Assembly: GCA_021769545.1 (NCBI GenBank)
Contig: JAETSS010000039.1
Coordinates: forward strand, 1-8,889
Direction of reading: 5' to 3'
Length of the DNA stretch: 8,889 bases
DNA from: Eubacterium sp.
GTDB taxonomy: Bacteria; Bacillota_A; Clostridia; Peptostreptococcales; Anaerovoracaceae
Below, one piece after another: positions 1 through 7,841 of this stretch. Each line of letters begins with the position of its first letter. Within the stretch, counting starts at the first letter, position 1. Under the pieces are notes generated by a model. The model was not told the DNA's origin. It saw only the letters and a list, made by a program, of their open reading frames with translations, and made no database searches. Made by a program: the position numbers and the translations under genes.

Positions 1-703
1 CAAAGGTCTCGGCTTTTGCTCCCAGCTTGAGTCCCAGTCTGGTTATCTCCGCCAGACCTCTCGTCATCAGCGCAGCCTTGGCATTGTCGCCGAAGCCCAT
101 GCCGTCCGACACTCCCGCGCCCAGAGCTATGATGTTCTTAAGGGCGCCTCCCAGCTCTACGCCTACCACATCCTCGGTGGTGTAGACTCTGAATCTGTCC
201 GTCATAAAGAGATCCTGTATCTGTTCTGCTGCGGCAAGATCGTATGAAGCAGCGGCAACGGTGGTAGGCAGCCTTCTGCCCACTTCCTCCGCATGGGAAG
301 GCCCCGACAGCACGACGTATCTGTCCATATCCAGCTTTTCCGAAGCTATCTCGGACATCCTTGCCAGGCTCTTCTGCTCGATACCCTTGGCAACGTTGAC
401 TATAAGTGCATCCTCCGGGATATACTCTGCCGCCGAAGCCAAAGCGCTCCTGAAATGCTGTGCTGGTGCGGAAAACAGTACCACGTCCGCATCCTTTAAG
501 GCTTCCTCCGTGGTATATACCATCTCTATATTTTCGTTTAACGGTACGCCGGGGAGATAGTCGACATTTTCCCTGTTCTCCTCCATGGATCTCAGATGTC
601 TGTCATCTATATCCCATATCCTGACCTTGTTTCCCTTGCCGGCAAGCACCGTTGCAAGTGCAGTTCCCCAGCTTCCTGCTCCTATCACGCCTATATTCTT
701 CAT
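1..703 (-). CDS. gpsA: Glycerol-3-phosphate dehydrogenase [NAD(P)+], 3' end cut off by window edge
   Basis: This cytoplasmic enzyme reduces dihydroxyacetone phosphate to sn-glycerol-3-phosphate, the acceptor that PlsY acylates. Reading from the ATG at 703-701 gives 234 uninterrupted codons, about 70% of the usual 330-345 residues; the C-terminus lies beyond base 1. Visible motifs are the Rossmann dinucleotide loop GAGSWG at residues 8-13, VNVAKGIE around Lys106, SGPSHAEEV at 133-141, GGALKN at 185-190 with Lys189 as the likely catalytic lysine, and GFGDNAKAALMTRG at 203-216 in the substrate domain. The start is supported by AAAGGA eight bases upstream and by the immediate Rossmann beta strand (KNIGVIGAG). 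It is the last visible gene of the run, 41 bp after plsY. The family call is secure; only the missing end is unknown. Confidence 0.97.
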   Translation of the reverse strand, partial: MKNIGVIGAGSWGTALATVLAGKGNKVRIWDIDDRHLRSMEENRENVDYLPGVPLNENIEMVYTTEEALKDADVVLFSAPAQHFRSALASAAEYIPEDALIVNVAKGIEQKSLARMSEIASEKLDMDRYVVLSGPSHAEEVGRRLPTTVAAASYDLAAAEQIQDLFMTDRFRVYTTEDVVGVELGGALKNIIALGAGVSDGMGFGDNAKAALMTRGLAEITRLGLKLGAKAETF

Positions 704-719
704 GATATGTATCCTTTCC

Positions 720-732
720 CGATCATCGATCG
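720..732 (-). repeat. Short perfect inverted repeat in the plsY-gpsA gap
   Basis: CGATC-ATC-GATCG is a 5-bp perfect stem with a 3-base loop in the 41-bp gap, the longest intergenic stretch here. It ends two bases upstream of the gpsA ribosome site (AAAGGA, 717-712). No T-run follows on the transcribed strand, so it is not an intrinsic terminator. It may be chance or a weak modulator of gpsA initiation. Confidence 0.3.
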
Positions 733-744
733 TCATCAGCATCG

Positions 745-1371
745 TTATCTGCTCTTCTTTTCAAATATGCTCATTACAGGCTCTTCGCCTCTGAAAATAC
801 GGACTATATTGGCTCTGTGCTTGATGATCACTATCAGGGCCAGAACAACCCCCGGTATGATGAAATCACGCTCCATGAACACCGACAGCACCGGAAAGGC
901 AAGCGCTCCCAATATGGATCCTACGGACATGCGCTTGGATATCAACACTCCTATCACCACTATTCCAAGGGTAGCCAGCGCCAGAAGCGGATTGAGTCCC
1001 AGCAGCGCCCCGAAGGCCGTCGCAACGCCCTTTCCTCCGCGAAAGCCGAAAAACACGGGCCACACATGACCGCAGAACACCGCTATGACACAGTACATGG
1101 CTCCCAAATGACCTGCCAGAAGCGATCCCAGAAGCACCGCGCACGTCCCCTTCAGGACGTCTACCACCAGCGTTATGGCTCCGGCCTTCTTGCCCATGAC
1201 TCTGAGAGCGTTGGTGGTCCCGGCGTTTCCGCTGCCTTCCTTTCTGATATCTATGCCCTTTGCCTTTGCCATCAGAATGGAAGGAGATATATTGCCCATG
1301 AGATATGCTATAACTACGGCGATGAGCAGCAGCCACCAGTTATCTGACCCGGGCACAGACAAATCAAACAT
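745..1371 (-). CDS. plsY: Acyl-phosphate:glycerol-3-phosphate acyltransferase PlsY
   Basis: This integral membrane enzyme transfers the acyl group of acyl-phosphate (made by PlsX) to position 1 of glycerol-3-phosphate, giving lysophosphatidic acid. The 208-residue length is normal for the family. Hydrophobic segments lie near residues 12-35, 65-87, 90-110, 115-145 and 152-185, consistent with a multi-pass protein. Three conserved cytoplasmic motifs are seen: [12 protein letters not shown] at 46-57; [19 protein letters not shown] at 101-119, which holds the glycine-rich phosphate-binding part; and [15 protein letters not shown] at 184-198. Its ATG lies inside the end of der, so the genes share eight bases (ATGTTTGA), which suggests translational coupling. 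AAGGAG lies nine bases upstream of the ATG, inside der. The product of gpsA, the next gene, is its substrate supplier. Confidence 0.97.
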   Translation of the reverse strand: MFDLSVPGSDNWWLLLIAVVIAYLMGNISPSILMAKAKGIDIRKEGSGNAGTTNALRVMGKKAGAITLVVDVLKGTCAVLLGSLLAGHLGAMYCVIAVFCGHVWPVFFGFRGGKGVATAFGALLGLNPLLALATLGIVVIGVLISKRMSVGSILGALAFPVLSVFMERDFIIPGVVLALIVIIKHRANIVRIFRGEEPVMSIFEKKSR

Positions 1372-2689
1372 CTTCCTTCTCTCCTTTTTCTCTGAATACG
1401 AATTTTATCGATGAGCCCTTAAATCCGAAGGCTTCTCTTATCTTGTTCTCAAGATATCTAGAATACGAGAAATGCATCAGAGGCCTCGAGTTGACCTTGA
1501 ACGAAAACAGCGGCGGCTTTACGCCTACCTGAGTAACGTAATAGATCTTGAGACGCTTTCCCTTATCGCTTGGAGGCTGCTTCATCATCATAGCGTCGGC
1601 TATCAGGCTGTTGAGCTGTCCCGTAGGCACTCTCATGGCCCTGTTTTCCGCAACGTATTTAGCCATGGCTATGACATGATCCACACGCTGACCCGTAAGT
1701 GCGGATATGAACACCGACGGCGCATATGACATGAATGTCAGCTCTGTAGCGATCTTCTTCTTGAATTCATTCATGGTATTGGTCTCTTTCTCGATGAGAT
1801 CCCATTTGTTCACCACCACGACGATGCCCTTTCCGGCTTCGTGGGCTATACCGGCTATCTTCTTGTCCTGCTCGGTTATGCCCTCCTGAGCGTCTATCAT
1901 CAGCATGCAGACGTCGCATCTCTCGATGGCGGCCACAGCTCTTATGACGCTGAATTTCTCTATGTTTTCATTGACCTTGCTTTTTCGCCTGATCCCGGCA
2001 GTATCGATGAGCAGGTATTTTTCGCCGTCCTTTTCGAAAGGCGTATCTATGGAGTCTCTCGTAGTTCCCGCTATAGGTGAAACGATGACTCTGTTTTCTC
2101 CCAGAAGCCTGTTTATCAGCGAAGACTTGCCTACGTTAGGCTTTCCTATCATGGCTATCTTGATGGTGTCTTCTTCCTCTGTTCCGGCTCCCTCCGGGAA
2201 GCTCTCCACGATCCTGTCCAGCAGATCTCCCAGATTCAGCATGTTGGCTGCGGAAATAGGTATAGGCTCGCCCAGCCCCAGCTCATAGAAATCATAGAAA
2301 TCGTCGGGAAGCTCCGCCTTGTCTATCTTGTTTACTGCCAGCACCACCTTCTTGCCGGTCTTCATCAGCATGGAGGCCACTTCTCTGTCGGAAGCGGTGA
2401 CTCCGTCCTTGCCGTCTGCCATGAAAAGGATGACGTCCGATGTATCCATGGCAAGCTCCGCCTGCTGACGCATCTGGGACAGTATTATATCCTTGCTGTC
2501 AGGCTCTATTCCTCCCGTATCTATCAACGCAAAATGTACGCCAGACCATTCGGCCTCGGCGTATATCCTGTCTCTCGTAACTCCCGGCGTGTCCTCGACT
2601 ATTGACACGCGTTTTCCCACGACCTTGTTAAAAAACGTGGATTTTCCTACATTCGGCCGTCCTACGACGGCTACCAACGGTTTACTCAT
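1364..2689 (-). CDS. der: Ribosome-associated double GTPase Der (EngA)
   Basis: Der is a GTPase with two consecutive G domains and a C-terminal KH-like domain; it acts in assembly of the large ribosomal subunit. From the ATG at 2689 it has 441 residues, the usual size. G domain 1 shows GRPNVGKST (10-18), TPGVTRD (34-40), DTGG (57-60) and NKID (120-123). An acidic linker follows (EEED at 171-174). G domain 2 shows GKPNVGKSS (182-190), AGTTRDSID (207-215), DTAG (229-232) and NKWD (294-297). The KH-like end covers about 350-435 and includes [14 protein letters not shown]. The frame opens further upstream with TTG at 2707, but the ATG at 2689 matches the family start ([17 protein letters not shown]) and has GGAAGGG seven bases before it, so it is preferred. 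The gene overlaps ftsY by eight bases upstream and plsY by eight downstream. Confidence 0.97.
   Translation of the reverse strand: MSKPLVAVVGRPNVGKSTFFNKVVGKRVSIVEDTPGVTRDRIYAEAEWSGVHFALIDTGGIEPDSKDIILSQMRQQAELAMDTSDVILFMADGKDGVTASDREVASMLMKTGKKVVLAVNKIDKAELPDDFYDFYELGLGEPIPISAANMLNLGDLLDRIVESFPEGAGTEEEDTIKIAMIGKPNVGKSSLINRLLGENRVIVSPIAGTTRDSIDTPFEKDGEKYLLIDTAGIRRKSKVNENIEKFSVIRAVAAIERCDVCMLMIDAQEGITEQDKKIAGIAHEAGKGIVVVVNKWDLIEKETNTMNEFKKKIATELTFMSYAPSVFISALTGQRVDHVIAMAKYVAENRAMRVPTGQLNSLIADAMMMKQPPSDKGKRLKIYYVTQVGVKPPLFSFKVNSRPLMHFSYSRYLENKIREAFGFKGSSIKFVFREKGEKEDV
1372..1386 (-). promoter_or_regulatory. Ribosome-binding site for plsY inside der
   Basis: AAGGAG (1386-1381) precedes the plsY ATG by nine bases within a purine run that also encodes the last residues of Der. 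Together with the 8-nt gene overlap it allows both independent initiation and re-initiation by ribosomes finishing der. Confidence 0.65.
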
Positions 2690-3584
2690 GTGTGATCCCT
2701 TCCGCAAATTCTACAGGATCGAATTCCTTCAGATCCTCCAGTCCTTCTCCTACTCCTATGAACTTGACAGGCATATCGAATTCATCGGCTATGGTGATGA
2801 CGATGCCGCCCTTGGCCGTGCCGTCAAGCTTCGTAAGTATTATTCCCGTGATATCGGCCACATCTCCGAATTCCTTTACCTGTGAAACGGCGTTCTTTCC
2901 TGTCGTCGCATCCAGCACCAGCAGGTTTTCTCTCGCCGCCTCCGGGAACTCGCGTCCGATTACCTTGTTCATCTTGTTGAGCTCGTCCATGAGGTTCTTC
3001 TTGTTTTGGAGCCTTCCCGCCGTATCGCAGATCAGCACGTCTATGTTCTTGGCCTTTGCCGACTGTATCGCATCGTAGATAACGGCCGACGGATCCGCGC
3101 CTTCCTTGTGCTTTACAACGTTTATGCCTACCCGGTCGGCCCATATGGTAAGCTGCTCCGCCGCAGCCGCTCTGAAGGTGTCGGCGGCAGCCAGCATAAC
3201 GGTCTTGCCTTCCGACTTGAGCTTATAGGCGATCTTGCCTATGGACGTAGTCTTTCCGCCGCCGTTGATGCCTATCATCAGTATCACAAGAGGCGTATCG
3301 CTGCACAGCTTCTGTGCTTCACCCTTGTTTATAAGGCCGGCTATTATCTTGCTCAGTCTTATCTTGATGACCTCCGGCTTTGTCAGATTATTGGACTGCA
3401 CCTCGGCACGCAGCGTCTCCACTACCTTCATGGTGGTCTCCATGCCTATATCCGACGTGATCAGTATCTCCTCAAGCTCGTCAAAAAAATCCTCATCTAT
3501 CGCCGTCCTCATCATCAGCGCATCACCGATCCTCTTGGACAGCTTACCGAAAAATGATTTCTTGCTTTTTTCTTCCGTAAACAT
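2682..3584 (-). CDS. ftsY: Signal recognition particle receptor FtsY (short form)
   Basis: FtsY is the membrane-associated SRP GTPase that docks Ffh-bound ribosomes at the translocon. The 300-residue protein is an NG core: a helical N domain (about 20-90) and a G domain with GINGGGKT (105-112), [10 protein letters not shown] (135-144), DTAGR (187-191), DATTGKNA (225-232), [10 protein letters not shown] (251-260) and the closing [14 protein letters not shown] (277-290). The long acidic A domain of the Escherichia coli protein is absent. Only a short basic/hydrophobic N-terminus ([13 protein letters not shown], 6-18) precedes the N domain and probably touches the membrane. The ATG at 3584 follows AGGAGAAGG by six bases. 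It lies 20 bp after smc and its last eight bases (ATGAGTAA) include the der start. The P-loop has Gly109 and Ser114 where the familiar proteins read GVNGVGKTTT. The neighbouring ylxM-ffh pair of Bacillus is not here. Confidence 0.97.
   Translation of the reverse strand: MFTEEKSKKSFFGKLSKRIGDALMMRTAIDEDFFDELEEILITSDIGMETTMKVVETLRAEVQSNNLTKPEVIKIRLSKIIAGLINKGEAQKLCSDTPLVILMIGINGGGKTTSIGKIAYKLKSEGKTVMLAAADTFRAAAAEQLTIWADRVGINVVKHKEGADPSAVIYDAIQSAKAKNIDVLICDTAGRLQNKKNLMDELNKMNKVIGREFPEAARENLLVLDATTGKNAVSQVKEFGDVADITGIILTKLDGTAKGGIVITIADEFDMPVKFIGVGEGLEDLKEFDPVEFAEGITHE
2690..2703 (-). promoter_or_regulatory. Ribosome-binding site inside ftsY that decides the der start
   Basis: GGAAGGG (2703-2697) lies seven bases before the ATG at 2689. 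It favours this start over the TTG at 2707, which would add six residues (LRKGSH) not typical of Der and would place the start upstream of this site. The site is made of ftsY codons. Confidence 0.65.
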
Positions 3585-3604
3585 CTGTTACCTTCTCCTA
3601 TACG

Positions 3605-6600
3605 TTATATTTCAAAATCGTCCCCCAGCGCCAGAGACAGTACCTTCGATACGCCCTTTTCCGGCATCGTCACACCGTAGAGCACATCCGCATGCTCCAT
3701 GGTGGCCTTCTGATGCGTTACAAGGGCGAACTGTATCCCCGTGAATTTTCTGAGACAATTTATGAATCTGTCTATATTGGCGTCGTCCAGAGCCGCTTCC
3801 ACCTCGTCAAGTATGCAGAACGGCGTAGGCTTCGCCTTGAGCACCGCGAACATCAGCGCTATGGCCGTCAGAGTCTTCTCTCCTCCCGACAGCAGATTGA
3901 TGTTCTGCAGCTTCTTTCCGGGAGGCTGGGCCACGATATCGATATTGGAATTCAGCGGATCATTCTCATCGGAAAGTCTCAGCTCTGCATGACCTCCGCC
4001 GAAAAGTTCCCTGAACTTCTCCTCGAAATTTATCACGATGCGGTCGAAGCTCTCCTTGAACTTCGTCCTGATGGTCCTGTCCATATCGTCGATTATCCTG
4101 TTGAGCCCGTCCATGGCCTCCTGTATATCGGCCCTCTGACTTGTGAGGAAATCGTATCTTTCCTTCACCGTCTCGTATTCCTGGATGGCTCCCACATTGA
4201 CTTCGCCCAGCTCCTTGATGCGGGCCTTTATCTGCCTGTTTTCCTTTACGGCCATAGACATGATGAATTCCTCGCTTTTGAATTCCATGGCCTGTATGTA
4301 TGATACGCCGAAGTCCTCCCAGAGCTTGTTCTTATATGTATCAAGCTGTGTATCGTTCTTGGCGTTCCTGATCTCCAATTCGTATTTCTGGTTTTGTACG
4401 CTCCCCAGCCTTGTGCCCAGTTCTTCCTTCTCCGTATTGAGCTTGGCTGTCTTCGTGGAAAGCTCCGCTTTCTCGGAAGTCACCTCCGACAGGTACTCTT
4501 CCAGACGCTTCTTTTCTTCTTCCTTTTCTCTTATGACATTGTCGATATCTCCGCTTCCCGATGTCAGCCTTTCCTTTTCCTGCTGCATGTCTGCAAGCTG
4601 GCGTTTCCTCGTCTCGATGTCGCGGGACAGCTCCGCTGCCGCTGCCTCGATCCTGGCTGCCATGGAATCAACGTGCTCCTTCTCGCTTTCGCATCTGTTG
4701 ACTGCTATCCTTGCTCCGGTGATTTCTTCGCTTATTCGCTGGAATTCTTCCTTCCTGCCATCATATATCGCCTGCTGCTCCTCGCTGAGCCGCTGCGCTT
4801 CATTGATGGCGATATGATCCTGTTCTATCCTGTCCTTTATCTGCTGTATCATGCTGTGGGAATTTTCCTTCTCCGCAGCTATGTTGTCAAGCTCGTGAGA
4901 CAGCTTATCGCTGTTGTTCCTTATATCGTTCAATAACGATTCAGACAGTTTCACTTCGTTTTCCAGGCTCAGCAGCATCTGTTCCTTCTGCCTTATGGTA
5001 TTTTCCAGCTCCGAAAGCTCCTTAGCCGCGGCCGCCAGCTTTTCCCTGATATCGGAAAGCTCCGTTTCATGATCATGTCGCCGGTTCCGGCCTGCCGTGA
5101 TCTTCTGTTTCAGTGATTCTATCTCTGCCTTTCTGTCCAGAATATTGGCAGTCTTGTTCTTATATCTGCCGCCGGTTATGGCGCCTCTGGCGTTTATCAC
5201 CTCGCCGTCCAGGGTGACGAACCTGAATTCCGAGACCAGCTTGGACAGTCTCAGCGCATTATCCATGTTATCTACCAGGACCACCCTGCCCAGCAGGTAA
5301 TCGATAATACCCTGATATCTGCCGTCATATCCAACACAGTCGGGACCGAAGCCCACGAAGCCCGGTTCTCTTTCAAGCCGTCTGTCTCTGTACGCCTTTC
5401 CTCTCACGGAACTTACCGGAAGGAACGTCATCCTGCCCGCTCTGTTGACCTTAAGGGACTGTATCGCTGCCTTTGCACTGGCGTCGTCGGCGCATACTAT
5501 GTTCTGCAGTGCTCCGCCAAGGGCCGTCTCCAGCGCCGTCTCATACCCCTGAGGGACCTTGATCAGCTCCGCCACCACGCCGTCTATCCCGGAAAGCCCC
5601 GATCTCATGATATGCTTTACAGCATAGTTGTAGCCTTCGTAATTGCTCTCCATCTCCTCGATGGTCTTCATTCTCGCGGAAAGCTGCCCCAGCGATATGC
5701 GAAGTTCCTCCACCTCTTTGGAAAGCTCACGTTCACGTTCTCTTGCTTCTGCCGCCACGGTCCTGCGCTGCTCCGCGCGCTCCCTGAGTTCTTCCAGATC
5801 TTCGGCCGTATGCTCTCTTTCGCTTTTCAGTCTGTTGAGACGGTCAAGAGCCTCCTTATTGCTGTCGTTTCCGCTTTCCTTCTCACGAAGGAGGACCTCC
5901 TGTCTCTTTTCAAGGGTCTCACGAAGTCTCTCAAGGCTGTTTATCTCGGCTTTTCCCGAATTTATCGCACTCGTAAGCTCGAATATATCGTTTTTGTACT
6001 TGTCTGCGCTCTCCATCAGAGCTGCCAGCTCCTCCGACTCGGTGTCGTATACGGCTATCCTGTCACGGAGCCTGCTGCTCTCGTCGGCAAGCTGCCTTTC
6101 CAGCTCCGCCTTCTTTACGGCATATTCCTTTCCCGAGTCTTCTTCTCTTTCCTTCTTTTCCTCAAGGATCTTTATCTCCGACCTGATACGCTGCGTGTTT
6201 TCCTCTATGGAAAGCAGTCTCTCCCTGTCAAGCTGACCTTTGTTCACTGCGGCGTTGAGCTCATCGATGGCAGCCAGCAGCTTTTGTCTTGTCTCCGTGG
6301 ATATGTCCTCCAGTATCCCGCTTCTGTCGCTGCATTGTGAAAGCTGCGATTCAAGCTGCTTTCTCTTTTCCTCTGCGTCATCTATCAACACCTGCAGCTC
6401 CATGATGTCATCCTTGATGTACTCGTTCTTAAGCTCCAGGTTTTCTATATTCTTAAGTGTTATATTTATTTCCAGTTCCTTGTAGCGGTCTCTCAGCTTA
6501 AGGTATTCCTTTGCCTTGACGCTGTCCTCTTTAAGACCGCCCAGTCTTCCCTCAAGCTCGCCTATGATATCGCTGACACGCTCCATATTGGCTCCGGTGG

Positions 6601-7147
6601 ATGCAAGCTTACGCTCCGATTCCGCCTTCTTGGTCCTGTACATGACGATGCCTGCGGCTTCCTCGAAGATCTCGCGTCTGCTCTCCGTCTTGTTGCTCAG
6701 TATCTCTGAGATCTTTCCCTGACCTATGATGGAATATCCGTCTACACCTATGCCGGTATCCATTATCAGGTCCCGTATGTCCCTCAGTCTGCACTGATTG
6801 CCGTTGATGCGGTATTCGCTCTCTCCCGTCCTGAACATACGTCTCGTGATGGCGACCTCCTTGTAATCTATGGGAAGACTGCCGTTTTCGTTGTCTATCA
6901 CCAGGGTGACCTCGGCCATTCCTCTGGATTTCCTGCTGTCGGTGCCGGAGAAGATGACCTCTTCCATCTTACCGCCTCTCAGCATCTTGGGGCTCTGCTC
7001 TCCGAGCACCCATCTTATGGCGTCGCTTATGTTGCTCTTGCCGCTTCCGTTGGGACCCACTATACAGGTTATTCCCTGATCGAACTCTATAACTACAGGC
7101 TCTGCAAAAGATTTAAAGCCGTGCATTTCTATCTTCTTAAAATACAT
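3605..7147 (-). CDS. smc: Chromosome condensation ATPase SMC
   Basis: SMC forms the core of the bacterial condensin (with ScpA and ScpB, not in this window), which extrudes DNA loops and aligns and separates sister chromosomes. At 1180 residues it is full length, with every expected block in order. The N-terminal head has Walker A GPNGSGKS at 31-38, MLRGGKMEEVIF with the likely arginine finger Arg57, and the Q-loop region MDTGIGVDGYSIIGQG. A first charged coiled coil runs from about 165 to 500. The hinge spans about 500-662 and ends in GEVINARGAITGG. The return coiled coil runs to about 1000. The C-terminal head has the signature LLSGGEKTLTAIAL near 1085, Walker B with DEVEAALDD near 1116, and the H-loop VTHQK near 1142. 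Its ATG shares one base with the rnc stop (TAATG), and AAGGAG lies five bases before it inside rnc. The frame is intact over 3.5 kb. Confidence 0.98.
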   Translation of the reverse strand: MYFKKIEMHGFKSFAEPVVIEFDQGITCIVGPNGSGKSNISDAIRWVLGEQSPKMLRGGKMEEVIFSGTDSRKSRGMAEVTLVIDNENGSLPIDYKEVAITRRMFRTGESEYRINGNQCRLRDIRDLIMDTGIGVDGYSIIGQGKISEILSNKTESRREIFEEAAGIVMYRTKKAESERKLASTGANMERVSDIIGELEGRLGGLKEDSVKAKEYLKLRDRYKELEINITLKNIENLELKNEYIKDDIMELQVLIDDAEEKRKQLESQLSQCSDRSGILEDISTETRQKLLAAIDELNAAVNKGQLDRERLLSIEENTQRIRSEIKILEEKKEREEDSGKEYAVKKAELERQLADESSRLRDRIAVYDTESEELAALMESADKYKNDIFELTSAINSGKAEINSLERLRETLEKRQEVLLREKESGNDSNKEALDRLNRLKSEREHTAEDLEELRERAEQRRTVAAEARERERELSKEVEELRISLGQLSARMKTIEEMESNYEGYNYAVKHIMRSGLSGIDGVVAELIKVPQGYETALETALGGALQNIVCADDASAKAAIQSLKVNRAGRMTFLPVSSVRGKAYRDRRLEREPGFVGFGPDCVGYDGRYQGIIDYLLGRVVLVDNMDNALRLSKLVSEFRFVTLDGEVINARGAITGGRYKNKTANILDRKAEIESLKQKITAGRNRRHDHETELSDIREKLAAAAKELSELENTIRQKEQMLLSLENEVKLSESLLNDIRNNSDKLSHELDNIAAEKENSHSMIQQIKDRIEQDHIAINEAQRLSEEQQAIYDGRKEEFQRISEEITGARIAVNRCESEKEHVDSMAARIEAAAAELSRDIETRKRQLADMQQEKERLTSGSGDIDNVIREKEEEKKRLEEYLSEVTSEKAELSTKTAKLNTEKEELGTRLGSVQNQKYELEIRNAKNDTQLDTYKNKLWEDFGVSYIQAMEFKSEEFIMSMAVKENRQIKARIKELGEVNVGAIQEYETVKERYDFLTSQRADIQEAMDGLNRIIDDMDRTIRTKFKESFDRIVINFEEKFRELFGGGHAELRLSDENDPLNSNIDIVAQPPGKKLQNINLLSGGEKTLTAIALMFAVLKAKPTPFCILDEVEAALDDANIDRFINCLRKFTGIQFALVTHQKATMEHADVLYGVTMPEKGVSKVLSLALGDDFEI

Positions 7148-7833
7148 TATAACTCCTTCTCCAGCATTGCCTCTGCGGCATGCTGTTCAGCCTGTTTCTT
7201 GCTCTTTCCCCGTCCCTTCGTCATGGCTTTTCCATCTACCTCAAGCTGTACGAGAAATCTCTTATCGTGATCCGGCCCGGTCTCCTCCAGCAGCCTGTAT
7301 TTTATACGCGTAAGTCCGCGGCTCTGCAGCTTCTCCTGCAGCGCCGTCTTATAGTCCACGATGACATATTTCCCATGCTTGACATCCTCTATGGCATGTC
7401 CGAAGATGGACAGAACCACGGATTTGACCGCATCGAAGCCTCCATCCAGATAAACCGCTCCCAATATGGCCTCCATAGTGTCCGCCAGAATGGACTCTCT
7501 GTCTCGTCCTCCGTTGTTGGCCTCGCCGTTTCCCAGTAAAATATACTCTCCCAATCCCAGCTTTTTTGCCTCGTTGGCAAGGGACTTCTCGCATACCAGC
7601 GTCGCCCTTGTTCTCGACAAAAAGCCTTCTTCTTTATTCGGGAAACTCCTGTAAAGCTCTTCTCCTATTATGGCATCAAAAAATGCGTCTCCCAGGAATT
7701 CAAGCCGTTCATTGCTCTTTTCCCGTCTGTCGTGTTCCTTTATATACGAACTGTGTGTAACGGCATTTTTAAGAATGGCCGCATCCTTGAACCGATAACC
7801 GATCTTTTTTTCGAGCTGCCGAATATTTTCCAT
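7147..7833 (-). CDS. rnc: Ribonuclease III
   Basis: RNase III is a homodimeric double-strand-specific endonuclease that processes rRNA precursors and structured mRNAs. The 228-residue protein has the standard two parts. The nuclease domain (about 1-150) contains the signature NERLEFLGDA at 41-50. The metal-binding acidic set is visible as Glu42, Glu45, Asp49, Asp118 and Glu121 (ILADTMEAILGAVYLD). The double-stranded RNA-binding domain (about 155-228) opens with DYKTALQEKLQSRG and closes with GKSKKQAEQHAAEAML. The start follows plsX by an 8-bp gap. Two candidate ribosome sites exist: GAGGAG, which ends at the plsX stop 11 bases away, and AAAGGG only 3 bases away. The MENIRQLEKKIGYRF opening is typical of the family, so this start is kept. 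The text after the signature (FFDAIIGEELY) resembles clostridial versions. Confidence 0.98.
   Translation of the reverse strand: MENIRQLEKKIGYRFKDAAILKNAVTHSSYIKEHDRREKSNERLEFLGDAFFDAIIGEELYRSFPNKEEGFLSRTRATLVCEKSLANEAKKLGLGEYILLGNGEANNGGRDRESILADTMEAILGAVYLDGGFDAVKSVVLSIFGHAIEDVKHGKYVIVDYKTALQEKLQSRGLTRIKYRLLEETGPDHDKRFLVQLEVDGKAMTKGRGKSKKQAEQHAAEAMLEKEL
7148..7158 (-). promoter_or_regulatory. Ribosome-binding site for smc inside rnc
   Basis: AAGGAG, made of the rnc codons for the Lys-Glu pair just before its final Leu, ends five bases before the smc ATG. The stop and start overlap as TAATG, so smc translation can be coupled to rnc. Confidence 0.7.
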
Positions 7834-7841
7834 ATACCCTT

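Noticed and set aside
720..732. Hairpin in the plsY-gpsA gap as a transcription terminator
   Set aside because: The stem is only 5 bp, and on the transcribed strand it is followed by GGAAAGGATAC rather than a U-run; it also sits just before the gpsA ribosome site.
866..1336. 156-codon minus-strand frame within plsY in another frame
   Set aside because: It is an out-of-frame overlap of plsY, rich in Arg/His/Gly/Ser, with no ribosome site; plsY itself carries all its motifs in the other frame.
3006..3557. 183-codon plus-strand frame opposite ftsY
   Set aside because: It is antisense to the FtsY NG domain, which is fully conserved on the other strand, and has no family-like motifs.
3585..3604. 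Possible promoter in the smc-ftsY gap
   Set aside because: Only 20 bases are present, mostly occupied by the ftsY ribosome site; no spaced -35/-10 pair is visible there.
4143..4817. 224-codon serine- and phenylalanine-rich frame on the plus strand
   Set aside because: It is a reverse-complement reading of Glu/Lys/Leu-rich coiled-coil codons of smc; the Ser/Phe/Leu richness mimics membrane segments but is an artefact of composition.
5612..6340. 242-codon open frame on the plus strand opposite smc
   Set aside because: It lies entirely antisense to the conserved smc coiled coil, its translation is leucine/arginine/serine-rich without recognisable motifs, and it has no convincing ribosome site. 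It is open because the smc codons here seldom create antisense stops.
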